Of a stretch of DNA of 64,000 bases, positions 18,436-26,240 are shown piece after piece. How positions within the stretch are numbered: the first letter of the stretch is position 1; each line of letters opens with the position of its first letter. The notes beneath the pieces were generated by a model. It made no database searches, was not told the origin of the DNA, and was given only the letters and a program-made list of their open reading frames with translations. The DNA is from Caryophanales bacterium (GTDB lineage Bacteria > Bacillota > Bacilli > Bacillales > Amphibacillaceae), in the NCBI GenBank assembly GCA_026168805.1, contig JAPFDS010000056.1, positions 245,974 to 309,973 on the forward strand, in the 5' to 3' direction. A program made the position numbers and the translations under genes.

Positions 18436-19068
18436 ATGCCGAAACAAACATTTTTTAATTTGCCGAATGAAAAGCAACAAGTATTAATGAACGCAGCTAA
18501 GAAAGAATTTTCGAGGGTTTCATTAAATAAGTCTTCTATTGCAAATATTGTTAAAGATGCTTGTATTCCTAGAGGAAGCTTTTATCAATATTTCGAAAAT
18601 AAAGAGGATGCATTTTATTATTTGTTAGAAAAACAAACGAAAGAACACAATAAGGAATTTATGAACATACTAGAGAGCAGTAATGGAGATATATTTGAAG
18701 CGTTTACTGGAACCTTCCGCTATATGATTCGTGAATTTCAGGAAGAGGAAAATCGCAGTTTTTTTAAAAATGCTTTTTTACATATGGATTATAAAATGGA
18801 ACGAAAGTTAGCTAAAGGATTTAAGTTTAACCAAGGTACATTTGACGAGCAGTACCCTGAACTCTTGCAATATATTAATAAATCCTCCCTACATGTAAAT
18901 AATGACCATGAATTAATTCATGTGATGCAAATACTCATGGCTGTTACTTTGCAAAATATAATGCATAACTTTGCGCACAAATATACGTTAGAAGAATCAT
19001 TAGCTAAATATACCTTAGAAATTGATTTACTTAAACGTGGATTGTTGAAAAAAGAATGTTCATCATGA
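18436..19068 (+). CDS. TetR/AcrR family regulator of the adjacent ABC exporter
   Basis: 210 aa. The N-terminal helix-turn-helix is plain: KQQVLMNAAKKEF, then SSIANIVKDACIPRGSFYQYFENKEDAFYYLLE (about 18-60). The C-terminal ligand-binding region is divergent, with several Phe/Tyr/Met residues suited to a hydrophobic ligand. The gene is followed after 48 bp by two ABC half-transporters on the same strand, and its promoter contains a perfect palindrome. So it most likely represses its own three-gene operon until a drug is bound. Ligand unknown. Confidence 0.88.
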   Translation: MPKQTFFNLPNEKQQVLMNAAKKEFSRVSLNKSSIANIVKDACIPRGSFYQYFENKEDAFYYLLEKQTKEHNKEFMNILESSNGDIFEAFTGTFRYMIREFQEEENRSFFKNAFLHMDYKMERKLAKGFKFNQGTFDEQYPELLQYINKSSLHVNNDHELIHVMQILMAVTLQNIMHNFAHKYTLEESLAKYTLEIDLLKRGLLKKECSS

Positions 19069-19116
19069 AAAGGTTACAAATGGAGCATACTGTAGTACGA
19101 ATGGAGACGTGGCAAT

Positions 19117-20841
19117 ATGATTAAAATATTAAAAAACTTACGTGTGTATAAATGGATGGTTGTAGCGATCTTTGGACTTGTGTTTATCCAATCATTATCC
19201 GAATTGTTTTTGCCAACTTTAATGTCAAATATTATTGATGACGGTGTTATTCCTGGAAACTTATCGCTCATTTGGAAGATTGGTGCTGTTATGTTAGTGG
19301 TCACAGCTTTAAGTGCTATCGCTGCAGTTGCAGCAAGTTACTATTCGTCGAAAGCTGCGATGGGGTTAGGAAGAGATATTCGGAGAAAAGTATTTAAACA
19401 TGTGGAAGGATTTTCGTTACAGGACTTTGATAAAGTCGGTACGGCATCATTAATTACACGGACAACGAATGATATTACACAAATTCAGCAAGTTGTTCTC
19501 ATGATTTTACGCATGGTGTTAACCGCCCCAATTATGTTTGCGGGTGGTTTAATTATGGCGTTATCAAAAGATGCCAAATTGTCTTTAGTTATTGTAGCGA
19601 CAATGCCCGTTTTAGTCGTTGCTATTATATTTATCTTTAAAAAGGGATTACCGCTTTTCCAAAAGGTACAAAAACGAATTGATCGTTTAAATTTAGTTTT
19701 ACGAGAAAATTTAACTGGAATTCGTGTCATTCGTGCGTTTATTCGTGAAAAGGATGAACAAGAGCGATTAGGAACAGCGAATAAGGAATTAAGAGATGTA
19801 TCCATTACAGTCAACCGTCTCATGGCCTTCTTACAACCAACCATGATGCTCGTCATGAACTTCACAATCATAGGCGTAATTTGGTTTGGGGGCGTTCGAA
19901 TTGAAAGTGGTGGCATGCAAATAGGGGATTTAATGGCCTATATTCAATATGTCACGATGATTATGATGTCTCTCGTAATGGCATCCATTTTATTTGTCAT
20001 GATTCCTCGTGCAGCTGTTTCCGCCAATCGGGTGAATGCTGTGCTGGAAATGGAACCAACTGAAATGCCTGAAGGGTCGCAAAAAGCTGACCGGATACCT
20101 GGAACGCTTGAGTTTGATGATGTGACATTTTACTATCCAGGTGCAGAAGAACCTGCGCTATCAAATATTACTTTTAAAGCAAGAGCAGGCGAAACAACCG
20201 CCATTATTGGCGGAACAGGTTCTGGTAAAACGACATTAATTAATTTAATTCCTCGTTTTTATGATATATCTGATGGGGATATTCGAATCAATGGTATATC
20301 CATCCAAGATGCAACACAAGAGGAAATTCGTTCTAAAATTGGATTGGTTCCTCAACAGGCATTGTTGTTTTCCGGAACGATTGAAGAAAACGTACGTTTC
20401 GGTAAAGAAGATGCAACAGAGGAGGAAGTTGCACACGCTGCACGTATTGCACAAGCTGAGGATTTTATCAGCCGTATGGATGATGGATATGAATCGCATA
20501 TTACCCAAGGTGGTTCAAACTTATCTGGAGGACAGAAACAACGTTTATCGATTGCACGTGCGCTCATCCGCCAACCAGATATATATGTATTTGATGATAG
20601 TTTCTCTGCGCTGGACTTTAAAACAGACGCAAATTTACGGGCATCGTTAGTTGATGAAACGAAGGATGCAACGGTTGTTATTGTGGCACAACGGGTGAGT
20701 ACTGTCATGGACGCTGATCAAATTATTGTATTAGAGGACGGAAAAATAGCTGGAATTGGAAAACATCAAGAATTGTATGCAGAAAACGATGTGTATCGTG
20801 AAATTGTTGAGTCACAGCTGTCAGAGGAGGAGTCGGCATGA
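19117..20841 (+). CDS. ABC exporter half with degenerate ATP site
   Basis: 574 aa. Six membrane helices (about 18-300), then an ATPase domain with Walker A GGTGSGKT at 365-372, signature LSGGQKQRLS, and Walker B YVFDDSFSALD. The catalytic Glu is replaced by Asp. The switch His region reads VVIVAQRVSTV, with Gln for His. Both changes mark the non-catalytic site of a heterodimeric exporter, as in TM287 or BmrC. The partner begins in an ATGA overlap. Probably multidrug efflux under the upstream TetR regulator. Confidence 0.88.
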   Translation: MIKILKNLRVYKWMVVAIFGLVFIQSLSELFLPTLMSNIIDDGVIPGNLSLIWKIGAVMLVVTALSAIAAVAASYYSSKAAMGLGRDIRRKVFKHVEGFSLQDFDKVGTASLITRTTNDITQIQQVVLMILRMVLTAPIMFAGGLIMALSKDAKLSLVIVATMPVLVVAIIFIFKKGLPLFQKVQKRIDRLNLVLRENLTGIRVIRAFIREKDEQERLGTANKELRDVSITVNRLMAFLQPTMMLVMNFTIIGVIWFGGVRIESGGMQIGDLMAYIQYVTMIMMSLVMASILFVMIPRAAVSANRVNAVLEMEPTEMPEGSQKADRIPGTLEFDDVTFYYPGAEEPALSNITFKARAGETTAIIGGTGSGKTTLINLIPRFYDISDGDIRINGISIQDATQEEIRSKIGLVPQQALLFSGTIEENVRFGKEDATEEEVAHAARIAQAEDFISRMDDGYESHITQGGSNLSGGQKQRLSIARALIRQPDIYVFDDSFSALDFKTDANLRASLVDETKDATVVIVAQRVSTVMDADQIIVLEDGKIAGIGKHQELYAENDVYREIVESQLSEEESA

Positions 20842-22685
20842 GTGAAGAGAGAAAAAAGCAATCGCATAAGATAAGAGGAAATGCAAATAGACGAGGCCCT
20901 GGAGCGAAGCCAACAAACATTAAGAAAACGTTTTTTAGATTATTACGCTATTTAAAACCATATACAAACAAATTGATCATTGTATTATTGGCTGCAATTG
21001 TGAGTACCGTATTTATGATTCTTGGTCCTAAAATTATGGGAGACGCCGTGACTGAATTATTTGAAGGAGCATATGGAGGTTTAACAGGCGCACCAGGTGG
21101 CGGAATTGATTTTGATGCCATTGGAAGGATCTTGCTTCTGTTAGGGAGCTTATATCTTATCAGTAGTATTTTTAGTTACATACAGCAGTATACGATGGCA
21201 GGTGTCGCACAAAATACGGTTTTTGACTTACGTGAAGATGTGAATCATAAACTAGAAAAATTGCCACTAAAATATTATGACAACAATCCAGTAGGAGACA
21301 CATTAAGTAGAATGACGAATGATATTGATTTAATCGGTAATACATTACAACAAAGTATTACACAATTTATTACATCCATGATCACGATTATTGGGATTTT
21401 ATTTATGATGTTTTGGATTAGTCCAGTGTTAGCGATTATTTCATTGGTGAGTTTACCAGTATCCTTGTTTGTCATACGGCCCTTTTTGAAAAGGTCTCAA
21501 AAATATTTCGCTGATCAACAAAGAACATTAGGAAATTTAAATGGTCATATAGAAGAGATGTACAATGGACATCAAGTCGTAAAAGCTTTTGGTCATGAAG
21601 AGACAGCGATTGAACAGTTTGATGAAGTGAATGAGGAACTTTTCGATGCTGGTAGAAGAGCTCAATTTATATCTGGGATTATGACTCCATTAATGTCTTT
21701 AATCGGAAATATTAGTTACGTGCTCATATGTATTACCGGTGGTATATTTGTGATGAATGGATCGATTCGTATTGGTGATATTCAAGCGTTTATTCAATAC
21801 ACGCGTAGATTCTCTCAACCAATTATGCAAACAGCAAATATCGCAAACATTATTCAATCAACTATTGCAGCAGCTGAACGTGTTTTTCAGTTATTAGATG
21901 AAGAAGAAGAAATAAAGGAAGAGGCTCATGTCCGTTTAGAAAACGTCAAAGGGGAAGTTGCCTTTGAGCATGTCGACTTTGGGTATACAGAAGATTTATT
22001 AATCAAAGATATGAATGTTGAAGTAAAACCTGGTCAAACAGTTGCAATTGTTGGTCCTACAGGAGCTGGTAAGACTACCTTAATTAACTTACTGATGAGG
22101 TTCTATGAACTAGATGGAGGAACGATTAAGATAGATGGGCTTGATACACGTGAAATGTCACGTGTGAGCTTGCGTGAAACATTTGGTGTCGTCTTGCAGG
22201 ATACGTGGTTGTTTAAAGGAACGATCACAGAAAATATCGCTTATGGTAAAAAAGATGCGGAAGACTTTGAAGTGAAAAGAGCAGCAAAAATGGCTTATGC
22301 TGATCGATTTATTAACACATTACCAGAAGGATATGACACGATATTAAATGAGGAAGCATCCAATATATCTCAAGGTCAGAAACAACTGCTAACAATTGCA
22401 CGAACAATGCTAGCTGATTCACCTGTGATGATTTTAGACGAAGCTACATCTAGTGTAGATACGAGAACAGAAATGTATATTCAAGAGGCGATGGATGAAC
22501 TTATGAAAGGCCGTACGAGTTTTGTCATTGCGCATAGATTATCAACGATTAAAAATGCCGATCTCATATTAGTAATGGACCAGGGAGATATTGTCGAACA
22601 AGGAACACATGATGAATTACTCGAAACGGATGGTCTATATGCGGATCTATATAATAGTCAGTTTGCTGACGATCCTGCGATGTAA
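20838..22685 (+). CDS. ABC exporter half with catalytic Walker B
   Basis: 615 aa. A basic, cytoplasmic N-terminal tail (about 1-35, many Lys/Arg) is followed by six helices and an ATPase domain with Walker A GPTGAGKT at 406-413. The altered signature ISQGQKQLLT replaces LSGGQ; Walker B MILDEATSSVD and switch IAHRLST are intact. It complements the preceding subunit exactly: good Glu and His here, good LSGGQ there. A Gly-rich loop (GAYGGLTGAPGGGIDFD, about 76-92) lies between helix 1 and helix 2 on the outside. Most similar in layout to YfiC/TM288-type subunits. Confidence 0.88.
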   Translation: MSEERKKQSHKIRGNANRRGPGAKPTNIKKTFFRLLRYLKPYTNKLIIVLLAAIVSTVFMILGPKIMGDAVTELFEGAYGGLTGAPGGGIDFDAIGRILLLLGSLYLISSIFSYIQQYTMAGVAQNTVFDLREDVNHKLEKLPLKYYDNNPVGDTLSRMTNDIDLIGNTLQQSITQFITSMITIIGILFMMFWISPVLAIISLVSLPVSLFVIRPFLKRSQKYFADQQRTLGNLNGHIEEMYNGHQVVKAFGHEETAIEQFDEVNEELFDAGRRAQFISGIMTPLMSLIGNISYVLICITGGIFVMNGSIRIGDIQAFIQYTRRFSQPIMQTANIANIIQSTIAAAERVFQLLDEEEEIKEEAHVRLENVKGEVAFEHVDFGYTEDLLIKDMNVEVKPGQTVAIVGPTGAGKTTLINLLMRFYELDGGTIKIDGLDTREMSRVSLRETFGVVLQDTWLFKGTITENIAYGKKDAEDFEVKRAAKMAYADRFINTLPEGYDTILNEEASNISQGQKQLLTIARTMLADSPVMILDEATSSVDTRTEMYIQEAMDELMKGRTSFVIAHRLSTIKNADLILVMDQGDIVEQGTHDELLETDGLYADLYNSQFADDPAM

Positions 22686-22743
22686 TCAATCATTTGGAAT
22701 ACAACAATAGAGTATGATATTCTTAAATTATACTCATCTGAGA

Positions 22744-22810
22744 GAATTTCATAATGACCAAAACCGTCTATGTTAAAGTAGCTTAGTATAAAAGACGTAT
22801 TATGAAATTC
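22744..22810 (+). repeat. Hairpin repeat copy 1 (short form)
   Basis: 67 bp with 12-bp terminal inverted repeats GAATTTCATAAT and ATTATGAAATTC, and interior CCAAAA...CTATG...CTTAG...AAAA. One of four copies in the window, all in the same orientation. It lies in the gap between the ABC exporter and yhaL. Confidence 0.85.
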
Positions 22811-22901
22811 ATTCATGTATATAATCACGTTTATTTCATCATGTTTTCAAAGCTTGTTCATATATATCTAATAGGATAAATGTGGACAAGGAGGAGAAGA
22901 A

Positions 22902-23096
22902 ATGTTGCTAGGAATTCCTTGGTGGGTCTATATATGTGTTGTGAGTATCTTTTTAAGTGGTTACATGGCTGTACGTGCAATGATTGCTGAGAGGGAATTG
23001 GATAAACAGTTTATTGAACGTGAAGGAAATGTGTATTTAGAACGCATAGAAGCTGAAAGAGCTTCAAAGCAACAACATCATTCATCTGAACAATAA
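22902..23096 (+). CDS. yhaL: YhaL, small sporulation-linked membrane protein
   Basis: 64 aa. One N-terminal membrane helix (PWWVYICVVSIFLSGYMAV, about 5-23) is followed by a charged helix RAMIAERELDKQFIEREGNVYLERIEAER. Ribosome site AAGGAGGAG. YhaL of B. subtilis is listed as a sporulation protein next to prsA, and the same convergent layout with prsA is seen here. Mechanism unknown. Confidence 0.8.
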   Translation: MLLGIPWWVYICVVSIFLSGYMAVRAMIAERELDKQFIEREGNVYLERIEAERASKQQHHSSEQ

Positions 23097-23124
23097 AAAC
23101 ACGGCATATTATGCCGTGTTTTTT
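23096..23124. terminator. Bidirectional terminator between yhaL and prsA
   Basis: AAAACACGGCAT / ATGCCGTGTTTT, a perfect 12-bp stem with a 3-nt loop, A run on the left and T6 on the right. Confidence 0.9.
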
Positions 23125-23126
23125 AT

Positions 23127-23996
23127 TTAACCTAACGCTTCAGGTTGTTCGAATAAGTCTTCAAACTCTTCAATTTTAATATCGATATCAGCATCATCTA
23201 TAATGCTTTGGATTTTTTCTTGTGCGTCAGCTTGATCAACTTTGTCATTCTTAATGGTACGGGTAATTTCTTTTTTCATATCATCAAGAGAACCGAAGTC
23301 TTCTTTATCTTTGCTATCTGTTACTTGAATGATGTGGAAACCAAATTGGCTTTGAACCGGTTCACTAATTTCATCAACGTCTAATTCGTAAGCCGTATCA
23401 AGAAATTCCGGAACTAACTCTGCATCTCTAGAGAAGTACCCGATATCTCCGCCTTCTTCAGCAGAAGAGTCTGTTGAGTGTTCTTTTGCTAATTCAGCAA
23501 AATCGGCACCATCATCTAATTGCTTTTTGAGGTCATCTGCTAGTTCTTCATCTTCCACGAGAATATGGCGAGCCTCTTTTTCTATCTTCATATCGTTATA
23601 ATATTCTTCAATTTCTTCATCTGAAACTTCAATGTCACTTGTAACAGCTTCTTCTTGGAGCATGCTAAGCTTAAGAACTTCTCTTAACTCATCTTCGTCT
23701 GCAAAACCTTCTTGCATCAACCACATATCAAACTGTTCACCTAGCTGATCTTTAAAAGAGTCAACTTCTTCATCAATTTCATCTTCATCAACTTCGAAAT
23801 TACTACTTAATACTTCGGTTATGATGAGATTATACAATACTTCTTCACCATGTTGGTCTTTAAGAGCCTCATAAAACTCTTCTTTTTTAATATCTCCCGA
23901 TGATGTTTTTGCGACGGTCTCATTATCACCCGAGTTACATGCAGCGAGAAGTAAAAAACTTGCTGAAATGGCACAAGCCATTGCTACCTTTTTCAT
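23127..23996 (-). CDS. prsA: PrsA foldase lipoprotein (parvulin)
   Basis: 289 aa. Lipoprotein signal with lipobox LAAC (Cys20). The N-terminal chaperone region is very acidic, and the parvulin peptidyl-prolyl isomerase domain spans about residues 135-228 (ARHILVEDEELAD, GGDIGYFSRD, VQSQFGFHIIQV). It helps secreted proteins fold at the outer face of the membrane. The acid-rich composition suits salt exposure. A promoter is visible upstream on the minus strand (see 24044-24072). Ends against a bidirectional terminator with yhaL. Confidence 0.93.
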   Translation of the reverse strand: MKKVAMACAISASFLLLAACNSGDNETVAKTSSGDIKKEEFYEALKDQHGEEVLYNLIITEVLSSNFEVDEDEIDEEVDSFKDQLGEQFDMWLMQEGFADEDELREVLKLSMLQEEAVTSDIEVSDEEIEEYYNDMKIEKEARHILVEDEELADDLKKQLDDGADFAELAKEHSTDSSAEEGGDIGYFSRDAELVPEFLDTAYELDVDEISEPVQSQFGFHIIQVTDSKDKEDFGSLDDMKKEITRTIKNDKVDQADAQEKIQSIIDDADIDIKIEEFEDLFEQPEALG

Positions 23997-24043
23997 TCAT
24001 TACACTCCATTCATATCGTACTTCTTATGTATGTCACCTATTT

Positions 24044-24072
24044 ATTGTACCTTGTTTGTAGACAAATGTAAA
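24044..24072 (-). promoter_or_regulatory. prsA sigma-A promoter
   Basis: On the minus strand TTTACA (24072-24067), a 17-bp spacer, TACAAT (24049-24044), 48 bp before the prsA ATG. Confidence 0.75.
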
Positions 24073-24248
24073 AAAGATAATGCTCTATTTTCATTTTGAA
24101 CATAGGATTTAAAAATGTCTATCATCCATACTTTGTGAAGTACATTATTTTTACGTATAATCTACCTTAACAGATATTATCCTAGGTGAACAGTGAATTA
24201 CATTATTAAATAATTGAGCAATTCTTTATTAAATAGAAAGTAGGCTAG

Positions 24249-24301
24249 AAAAAAGAGACTAGGGCAAAAGATACTACCTTCACTTTTGTCTTAGTCTCTT
24301 T
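24249..24301 (-). terminator. Distal terminator of yhaH
   Basis: 19-bp arms (24252-24270 and 24283-24301) starting AAAGAGACTA, pairing with two G-T pairs. The minus-strand transcript then reads T6. It lies about 160 bp beyond the yhaH stop, with the twin hairpins in between. Confidence 0.7.
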
Positions 24302-24312
24302 ATCACGCATTA

Positions 24313-24444
24313 ACGAGCAGTAATACCCCCACTTCAAATTTCAGAAGAAACCAAAGAAAATAAGTGGGGGATAAACTGCTCGTAAATCCCTGATTATGTT
24401 CAACTAACATTCAGTGGGGGATGAATAACCCCCCCCACTGAATG
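24313..24444. repeat. Twin-hairpin element (IS200/IS605-derivative-like)
   Basis: Hairpin A pairs ACGAGCAG-TAATA-CCCCCACTT (24313-24334) with AAGTGGGGG-ATAAA-CTGCTCGT (24362-24383). Hairpin B pairs CATTCAGTGGGGG (24408-24420) with CCCCCACTGAATG (24432-24444), a perfect 13-bp stem. Both share a CCCCCACT/AGTGGGGG block. Two subterminal hairpins without a transposase resemble palindrome-associated elements derived from IS200/IS605; this is inference. Confidence 0.6.
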
Positions 24445-24459
24445 AAGTTTCACTTTATG

Positions 24460-24813
24460 TTATTGTTTGATTTTGTCTTCGAGCTCTTTTAAACTTACTT
24501 CAATTTGTTCGAGGTAGTCATGAATGTTCTCTTGATGTGGCTCAACCGCAACCTTCCATTCTTCTACTGACTTTTTCATTTCTTTTGTTAAGTTTTTGAT
24601 TAATGCTGTACCTTCTTTTGAAGTTTCAGCAAGCTGATCTTTTAGGCGCATACTATCTTGTGCAAGTTGTGCAATCATTTCTTTCCATTCATTCGTTTGG
24701 GTCTTTAAGTTTGATCTTAATTCTTTGCCTGATGAGGGAGTAGAGAGTAAAGCTGCAGCTGCACTTACGGTTCCTCCTACAACAAATCCAAGCAATAGTG
24801 ATTTAACCTTCAT
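24460..24813 (-). CDS. yhaH: YhaH, YtxH-domain protein
   Basis: 117 aa. An N-terminal hydrophobic segment (KSLLLGFVVGGTVSAAAALLSTPSSGKELR, about 3-32) is the YtxH hallmark. It is followed by a long amphipathic helix or coiled coil rich in Lys and Glu to the end. YtxH/YhaH proteins are small general-stress or envelope proteins of unknown activity. Strong ribosome site GGAGGATG on the minus strand. Located between prsA and trpP, as in B. subtilis. Confidence 0.82.
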   Translation of the reverse strand: MKVKSLLLGFVVGGTVSAAAALLSTPSSGKELRSNLKTQTNEWKEMIAQLAQDSMRLKDQLAETSKEGTALIKNLTKEMKKSVEEWKVAVEPHQENIHDYLEQIEVSLKELEDKIKQ

Positions 24814-24884
24814 AATACATCCTCCTTTAAGGATTCATCCATAGAACTTTTATAATGTGTGGTACATTACATATGTATTGTTTT

Positions 24885-24918
24885 AAAAAATCCTCTGACG
24901 AAAGAGTGCCAGAGGATT
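24885..24918 (-). terminator. Terminator of trpP
   Basis: Stem AATCCTCTG / CAGAGGATT, 12-nt loop; the minus-strand transcript continues T6. Confidence 0.85.
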
Positions 24919-24935
24919 GTATGCATTTTATTTTA

Positions 24936-25460
24936 CTAAGATAAAACGATTGGTTGTGAACGTCTTATAATCGTTTGTACGACTGGATACAATACTACCA
25001 TAATAATCGTATTCACGACGATGGCTGGTAAAACATTCGCTGTAAATAATGCGATGAATCCAACACCAACATTCACACCTACAATGAATAACGCAATTGA
25101 TAAAAACAATGACCCACTAATAAGAGTCCCAATCGCTGTTAAAATTGGTGCACCAATGGAAGGATTTACACGTTCTTTTATAAGTAAAACCAATCCAAAG
25201 AATATGAATGCTGTGATTGGTTTTTCAATAATGTTTGGAATTTGTCCCAAAGGAAATGTTGTCGTTAAAGCAGAAACAAACCCTGTTGCAACTGCTAACA
25301 CGAGCACATATTTAATCCGTGGAAATAAAACAATTCCTAAAAACATCATTGCGAGCGACATATCGGGCCTCATACCGAATAAAATCGGCGGGAACACCGC
25401 ATGTAAAGCTGCACCAATACCAACAAATAATGCTAAAATGACCAACACTCTCGTATTCAT
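24936..25460 (-). CDS. trpP: Tryptophan transporter TrpP
   Basis: 174 aa with five to six hydrophobic helices. The N-terminal MNTRVLVILALFVGIGAALHAVFPP, GMRPDMSLAMMFLGI, TTFPLGQIPNIIEKP and the late TANVLPAIVVNT are typical of the TrpP (YhaG) family, which takes up tryptophan. The leader contains closely phased GAG/TAG triplets covering the ribosome site, the signature of TRAP translational control. Promoter and terminator are both visible, so it is a single-gene unit downstream of hit. Confidence 0.92.
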   Translation of the reverse strand: MNTRVLVILALFVGIGAALHAVFPPILFGMRPDMSLAMMFLGIVLFPRIKYVLVLAVATGFVSALTTTFPLGQIPNIIEKPITAFIFFGLVLLIKERVNPSIGAPILTAIGTLISGSLFLSIALFIVGVNVGVGFIALFTANVLPAIVVNTIIMVVLYPVVQTIIRRSQPIVLS

Positions 25461-25462
25461 TT

Positions 25463-25511
25463 GTATACTCTCCTCTACTATTCTCTACTCTCTTTCCCAA
25501 ACGTACTCTAC
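25463..25511 (-). promoter_or_regulatory. TRAP-binding leader over the trpP ribosome site
   Basis: Reading the minus strand before the trpP ATG, five triplets follow with exact 2-nt spacers: GAG-TA-GAG-AA-TAG-TA-GAG-GA-GAG (25490-25468). Extra GAG/TAG triplets lie just upstream (25492 and 25510-25506). The last ones overlap the AGGAG ribosome site. Trp-bound TRAP would therefore block translation, as established for B. subtilis trpP. Confidence 0.85.
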
Positions 25512-25536
25512 ATGTCGTTTGCGGAAATGTCTTTAT

Positions 25537-25565
25537 ATTATAGCAAACTTTCAGGTAAATACAAA
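25537..25565 (-). promoter_or_regulatory. trpP sigma-A promoter
   Basis: Minus strand TTTGTA (25565-25560), 17-bp spacer, TATAAT (25542-25537). The -35 begins four bases after the hit stop. Confidence 0.75.
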
Positions 25566-25568
25566 GGT

Positions 25569-26000
25569 TTATTTTTCGATATGTGTATGAATGGAAGAAG
25601 CGATTGTTTCTAGTTCTTCAGAAGTATATGCATCCTCGTTCGTCTTCCAGATGGCTTCAAATCCTTCCCCTTCGTTAAATTTAGGTAGTAAATGAAGGTG
25701 CATGTGAAAAACAGACTGTCCTGCAATGGCTTCATTGTTGTTTAAAATATTCATTCCCTTTGCATCAAAAGCTGTCTTGATTGCTTGAGCAATTTTTGGG
25801 ATGCGTGCATAGACTTGTGCAGCGAGGTCTGAGCTCATGTCAAAAACATCGCGAGTATGTTCTTTAGGAATAACGAGCGTATGACCTTTTGATACTTGGC
25901 TTAAGTCTAAAAATGCATAGACAACATCATCTTCGTATACCTTTGCTGAAGGAATGGTTCCTTCGACAATTTTACAAAAAATACAATCATCATGTTTCAT
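25569..26000 (-). CDS. hit: HIT family nucleotide hydrolase
   Basis: 143 aa. Zinc-binding Cys pair near the start (DDCIFCKIVEG), then HTLVIPKEHTRDVFD, and the histidine triad SVFHMHLHLLP (H-x-H-x-H). Hint-type enzymes hydrolyse AMP-lysine or nucleoside phosphoramidates and related conjugates. I chose ATG 26000 because AAAGGAG lies 11 bases before it and the family begins here; the longer frame to 26042 has no ribosome site. It is divergent from ecsA, as in B. subtilis. Confidence 0.93.
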   Translation of the reverse strand: MKHDDCIFCKIVEGTIPSAKVYEDDVVYAFLDLSQVSKGHTLVIPKEHTRDVFDMSSDLAAQVYARIPKIAQAIKTAFDAKGMNILNNNEAIAGQSVFHMHLHLLPKFNEGEGFEAIWKTNEDAYTSEELETIASSIHTHIEK

Positions 26001-26180
26001 TGTATCCTGCTCCTTTATTTCGTCATACATATACTTTAGCATATGTTCGCCAAGGAACTAAAGAAATAGACAGGGCTTTGAAGTGGATCCGTTCTGAATC
26101 GTTTGTTACGATATTCTACAAAATCCCCTTGATTATGGAGCAAAGGTAAAGTTGTGTCGAATGTTTTTCAACGAAATACT

Positions 26181-26209
26181 TTGGAAATGGTTTTTAAAAA
26201 TGCTATTAT
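26181..26209 (+). promoter_or_regulatory. ecsA promoter
   Basis: TTGGAA (26181-26186), 17-bp spacer, TATTAT (26204-26209), 31 bp before the ecsA start. Confidence 0.65.
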
Positions 26210-26240
26210 GACATGGAAGGAAGAAGTGGGGGAGATAATC

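Larger units (their letters stand above)
23997..24459. other. 463-bp gap between prsA and yhaH, no gene
   Basis: Holds the prsA promoter, about 170 bp of AT-rich sequence in which I see nothing, a 19-bp-arm terminator for yhaH (24249-24301), and two large hairpins (24313-24383 and 24408-24444). The regulator gene hpr (scoC), present in this part of the B. subtilis map, is not here. Confidence 0.8.

Noticed and set aside
19485..19916. 143-codon frame antisense to the first TetR-linked ABC subunit
   Set aside because: It lies fully inside a recognised gene with no start signals and a low-complexity mirror sequence.
25021..25590. 189-codon open frame on + opposite trpP
   Set aside because: It mirrors trpP codons, has no ribosome site, and the opposite strand carries a recognised transporter with promoter, TRAP site and terminator.
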